Source: Streptomyces griseofuscus (lineage in GTDB: Bacteria > Actinomycetota > Actinomycetes > Streptomycetales > Streptomycetaceae). From it: a stretch of 64,000 bases of DNA. The notes under the pieces were generated by a model that was given only the letters and a program-made list of their open reading frames with translations, ran no database searches and was not told the origin of the DNA. The first letter of the stretch is position 1, and every line of letters begins with the position of its first letter. The DNA is taken from contig NZ_CP051006.1 of the NCBI RefSeq assembly GCF_014673495.1, forward strand, positions 7,315,001 to 7,379,000, read 5' to 3'. Both the position numbers and the translations under genes were made by a program. This document shows positions 60,980 through 64,000 of this stretch, in pieces.

Positions 60980-61019
60980 CAGAGGCGTGTACAGATCAAC
61001 TCTGACCGGAGGAGCCCCC

Positions 61020-62627
61020 GTGGCCGAAGCCGACCCGACAGTTCACCCCGATCGACGCCGGTGGGCTGTGCTGGCGGTGATGTCGTTCTGCATGTTCATC
61101 GTGGTGATGGACAACACCATTCTCGTGGTGGCGTTGAAGTCGATTCAGCAGTCCCTCTCCGCGACCAATGCGCAGTTGCAGTGGACGATGGACGCGTACA
61201 CCCTGACGTACGCGGCGCTGATGTTCACCACCGGCGTGCTCGGCGACCGTCTCGGCCACCGCAATGTACTGGTCTTCGGGATGCTCTTCTTCACCGTCGT
61301 GTCCACGTTCGGCGCGTGGTCCGGCGACACCGCACAGCTGACGCTGTGGCGCGCGCTGATGGGTGTCGGGGCGGCCGTGGTCCCCGGCTGCACCATGGCG
61401 GTGATCACCAATGCCTTCCCTCCGGCCGAGCGGGCCAAGGCCATCGGGCTGTGGTCCGTGTCGAACGGGCTCGGTATCGCCTGCGGCCCGGTGATCGGCG
61501 GGGCGCTGGTCAGCGAGTTCTGGTGGGGGTCGGCCCTGCTGGTGAACGTGCCGCTGGCAGGGCTGGCCATGCTGGCCATCGTGCTACTGGTCCCCAACAC
61601 CAAGGCCCCGCAGCCCGGACGCCTGGACATCGCGGGGGTGGCCCTGTCGGCCTCCGGGGTCGGGCTGATCGTTTACGGCGTCATCGCGGGCGGCGAACCC
61701 GCGGGGTGGTTGCGCGCTCCGGTGTTCGGGCCGATCGCTGCCGGCGGCGTCCTGCTGGGGACGTTGGTATGGCATTCCCGACGCGCGGCGAATCCGGCGC
61801 TGGACCTGCCGTTGCTGCGTACCAGGGAGTTCGCGGCCGGCGCCGCCACCATGTCGCTGACCTTCCTCTTGGTCAATGGCGCCAGTTTCGTCCTGGTGTT
61901 TTATGTGCAGATCCTGCGAGGTTTCTCGCCGTTGCAGTCAGGTCTGCTGATGCTGCCGGTGGCGGTGGGGGCAGTCCTCACGGGACAACGCAGCGATGCG
62001 CTGATGAACCGGTTCGGCTCCGCGGCGGTGGTCGCGGCGGGCGCCATCACGTTGTGCGCCGGGTGCACCGGGTTCGCGCTGCTCGATCTCCACACCGGCA
62101 TCTGGGTCTTCATTGTGCTGCAGTTCGTCTCCGGCCTGGGGTTCGGTGCGACTCTGGCGCCCTCGATGACGGCAGCGCTGTCGGTGGTGCCGAAGGCGCG
62201 GTCCGGCGCCGGATCGGCCCTCGCCAACACGTTCCGGCAGTTGGGAACGGCGCTCGGCGTGGCCGTGCTCGGGTCGTTGCTGGGGACGATATACCGCAAC
62301 CAGTTGGGCGACCGTATCGAAATCCTGCCCCAGCAGGCGCGCGGCGAGGCCGGCAATTCCATCGGATCGACCCTGCTCGCGGTCGAGCGGGCACGCGCCG
62401 GAGGCGACGGGTCCGGTCCCGCTGAACTATCCCGGTTCGCGCGCCGGGCCGCGGAACTGGTCACCGCGGCACAGGACTCCTTCCTCGTCGCGATGCGGGT
62501 GACGATGGTGGTCAGTGCCGGCGTGGCGTTGCTGGCAGCGGCGGCCGCGATGCTGTGGCTGCCGAGGCGGGAACCGCGGGAACCGTCATCGGCCCGGAAG
62601 GCCGACGTGTCCGTGGGGTCGAGGTAG
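61020..62627 (+). CDS. DHA2-type MFS drug exporter (EmrB/QacA), 14 TM
   Basis: A 535-residue exporter; GTG 61020 follows GGAGGAG. FIVVMDNTILVVAL holds the D-motif in TM1. GVLGDRLGHRNVLVFG is the A motif and RALMGVGAAVVPGCTMAVI the B motif. GIACGPVIGGALVSEFWWGS is the C motif of antiporters. About fourteen hydrophobic segments place it in DHA2. The divergent TetR gene and operator control it. It probably exports the polyketide. Confidence 0.93.
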   Translation: MAEADPTVHPDRRRWAVLAVMSFCMFIVVMDNTILVVALKSIQQSLSATNAQLQWTMDAYTLTYAALMFTTGVLGDRLGHRNVLVFGMLFFTVVSTFGAWSGDTAQLTLWRALMGVGAAVVPGCTMAVITNAFPPAERAKAIGLWSVSNGLGIACGPVIGGALVSEFWWGSALLVNVPLAGLAMLAIVLLVPNTKAPQPGRLDIAGVALSASGVGLIVYGVIAGGEPAGWLRAPVFGPIAAGGVLLGTLVWHSRRAANPALDLPLLRTREFAAGAATMSLTFLLVNGASFVLVFYVQILRGFSPLQSGLLMLPVAVGAVLTGQRSDALMNRFGSAAVVAAGAITLCAGCTGFALLDLHTGIWVFIVLQFVSGLGFGATLAPSMTAALSVVPKARSGAGSALANTFRQLGTALGVAVLGSLLGTIYRNQLGDRIEILPQQARGEAGNSIGSTLLAVERARAGGDGSGPAELSRFARRAAELVTAAQDSFLVAMRVTMVVSAGVALLAAAAAMLWLPRREPREPSSARKADVSVGSR

Positions 62628-62635
62628 CACCGCCC

Positions 62636-63433
62636 GTGGCCACCGGACAGTCGACCGAGCCCGCCGTCTCGCGGTCCCACGCGCCGTTGTTCGTCCGGAA
62701 GACGGGGGCGGGCCCGCCCGTCGTGCTCGTGCACGGCGGACTTCCCGCTCGCCACGCCTGGGCCCGCCAGCAGGAACTCGCAGCCCGGTGGTCGTTGATG
62801 ATCCCGAGCCGCCGGGGCTTTTCACCGAGTCCCCCTGCGCCGCGGCAGGATTTCCTCGTGGACGCCGAAGACATGGCGGCGCTCGTCGCCGGCATTCCTG
62901 GTGGCGCGCATTTCGTCGGGTTCTCTTACGGCGGATTGGGGATGTGTGTGGCAGCCGGTCTGCAGCCGTCCCGGGTCCGGTCCCTGACGTTGATCGAGGT
63001 GCCGTTGTGGAGCGCCGCCGGCGCGGACGAATCGGTGCGGAGGCTGGCGGAGGTCGCCGATCGATTCGCCGAGGGGCATCGTGACGCCCGGACCGAACGC
63101 GAGTTCCTGTCCGTGGCCGGCCTCGATCGTCAGTCTCTCGATACCCGGGACGACGACATGCTTCAGGCGATCGAGCTGGCGCGTGATTTTCGCTCCCCGG
63201 GCGAGGCGAGCCCGCGGTTCGGAAGGATCGTCGAGGCCGGCATACCTGTGCTCGTCGTCTCGGGCGGCCACGCACCGGCGATCGAGGTCGTGTGCGATGC
63301 CGTCGCCGCCCGGACCGGCGCGCAGCGGATCTGCGTCACCGGAGCCGGCCACGCGGTCCAGCGCGCGCCCGGCTTCAATCCGATGCTGGAGGCATTTCTG
63401 ACCGCGGCGGAACACCGTGCGTCCCACCTGTGA
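62636..63433 (+). CDS. alpha/beta hydrolase
   Basis: A 265-residue hydrolase from GTG 62636, nine bases after the exporter stop with GAGGTAG upstream. VVLVHGGLPARHAW is the oxyanion strand, HFVGFSYGGLG holds the nucleophile serine (GxSxG), and CVTGAGHAVQRAPGFNP holds the histidine. It is probably co-transcribed with the exporter. It could hydrolyse an ester or lactone of the product as resistance or activation; the substrate is unknown. Confidence 0.85.
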   Translation: MATGQSTEPAVSRSHAPLFVRKTGAGPPVVLVHGGLPARHAWARQQELAARWSLMIPSRRGFSPSPPAPRQDFLVDAEDMAALVAGIPGGAHFVGFSYGGLGMCVAAGLQPSRVRSLTLIEVPLWSAAGADESVRRLAEVADRFAEGHRDARTEREFLSVAGLDRQSLDTRDDDMLQAIELARDFRSPGEASPRFGRIVEAGIPVLVVSGGHAPAIEVVCDAVAARTGAQRICVTGAGHAVQRAPGFNPMLEAFLTAAEHRASHL

Positions 63434-63479
63434 GGCCGGGGGCCGGGCCGTCCGGCGGACCCGCCATCCGCGGCGCTCC

Positions 63480-63677
63480 TCAGCTCACGTGGGCCTCACC
63501 GCCGGGGACGTGGTCGCGCTGCGGCGGCCCGAACGGGAGGTGCTGCACGTCGAGGTAGCCGAGCGTGAGCGACTCGCCGGCCTGATGATCCAGACTCTGG
63601 AAGAGCTCCATGGCTTGGACGAGGCGCTGCACCGCCCGCCGGTGGCGTGTCTCCGCCCCGTGGACTTGGCCGAGCAA
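63480..63677 (-). CDS. small hypothetical protein
   Basis: A short reading of about 65 residues from a TTG at 63677, 13 bases after the preceding small ORF stops. The C-terminal part LTLGYLDVQHLPFGPPQRDH looks protein-like. No ribosome site is clear, so the start is unsure. It may be a tandem partner or the broken end of the gene at 63690-63998. Not recognised. Confidence 0.4.
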   Translation of the reverse strand: MLGQVHGAETRHRRAVQRLVQAMELFQSLDHQAGESLTLGYLDVQHLPFGPPQRDHVPGGEAHVS

Positions 63678-63689
63678 GCTCAGCTTCGA

Positions 63690-63998
63690 TCAGCGATTCC
63701 CCGCAGACTGGAGATGTTCCCAGTGATCCGTCAGCACGCGGAGACGCTGGAGAAGCTCGCAGAAAGTCGTCAGGTCGAGGCCGTCAGCGTCTTCGGCGCC
63801 GACGCCGTGGTGGAGCATGTTCATCAGCAGCTGGAGCTGGTCACCGAACCACTGCTGAGCGGTTTCTCCGCAGGAGAACGGATTAGGGCGAGCCAGGGTA
63901 CCGGTGGCGTCCTCGGGCAGCAGGACATCGCTCACGAGCTGGAGCTGGCTGATCTCGTGCCGGAAGAGACGGTGCAGTGCCCTGCTCGAGAGCGCCAT
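63690..63998 (-). CDS. small hypothetical protein at window edge
   Basis: A 102-residue, helical, probably cytosolic protein with LQLLMNMLHHGVGAEDADGL and LTTFCELLQRLRVLTDHWEH. ATG 63998 is two bases from the window edge, so its ribosome site and a longer N-terminus cannot be judged. No family is recognised. Confidence 0.5.
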   Translation of the reverse strand: MALSSRALHRLFRHEISQLQLVSDVLLPEDATGTLARPNPFSCGETAQQWFGDQLQLLMNMLHHGVGAEDADGLDLTTFCELLQRLRVLTDHWEHLQSAGNR

Positions 63999-64000
63999 GT

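Overview
The window looks like a chromosomal accessory region of a Streptomyces-type actinomycete. Coding sequence is very GC-rich, with long antisense ORF shadows. Other markers are 4-base ATGA/GTGA gene overlaps, many secreted proteins, DUF397, DUF574 and XRE proteins, and an initiator tRNA with no encoded CCA. It carries two unrelated biosynthetic loci separated by ordinary chromosomal genes and by a stretch with one insertion sequence and several decayed genes.

Region 1 (1-13.3 kb) is the most unusual part. A tightly coupled minus-strand operon encodes a stand-alone adenylation enzyme, a carrier protein, an ectoine-synthase-like cyclase, an acyl-CoA-dehydrogenase-like flavoprotein, a transglutaminase-like enzyme, a TrpB2-type PLP enzyme and an ATP-grasp ligase that leaves the window. 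Divergent from it are a dihydropteroate-synthase homologue with altered loops, a fused aminodeoxychorismate synthase, and a short PcaB-like lyase that lacks the superfamily signature and contains a TTA codon. A MocR-type regulator and a divergent MFS exporter close the locus. I infer a small-molecule pathway that joins a carrier-bound, oxidised amino acid to a chorismate-derived amine; I do not recognise the product.

Region 2 (13.3-35 kb) holds signalling and envelope genes. These are a DUF397/DUF574/XRE group with shared palindromes, a secreted serine protease with C-terminal repeats, a secreted papain-like protease pair, an L,D-transpeptidase-like lipoprotein, a five-gene MoxR-DUF58-DUF4129 operon, a LysR/MFS divergent pair, a metallophosphoesterase, a resolvase remnant, an AraC regulator and a TauE-type permease.

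Region 3 (35-45.8 kb) is a patchwork. It has an IS701-like element with 29-base perfect terminal repeats, a MerR/cold-shock pair with strong hairpins, a hemolysin-III protein, tRNA-fMet with promoter and terminator, an anti-sigma-type ATPase followed by a decayed relative, RNase J, and a multiply frameshifted surface-protein pseudogene.

Region 4 (45.8-63.4 kb) is a compact iterative polyketide locus. Its core is a cytochrome P450, one 2812-residue KS-AT-DH-MT-psiKR-ER-KR-ACP-TE synthase, a flavin-dependent-halogenase-like enzyme, an HSDL2-like reductase and a hotdog thioesterase. It is followed by a cation/proton antiporter and a TetR-controlled drug exporter with an alpha/beta hydrolase. The likely product is one reduced, methyl-branched chain that is oxidised and possibly halogenated. 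Two small unrecognised ORFs sit at the right edge.
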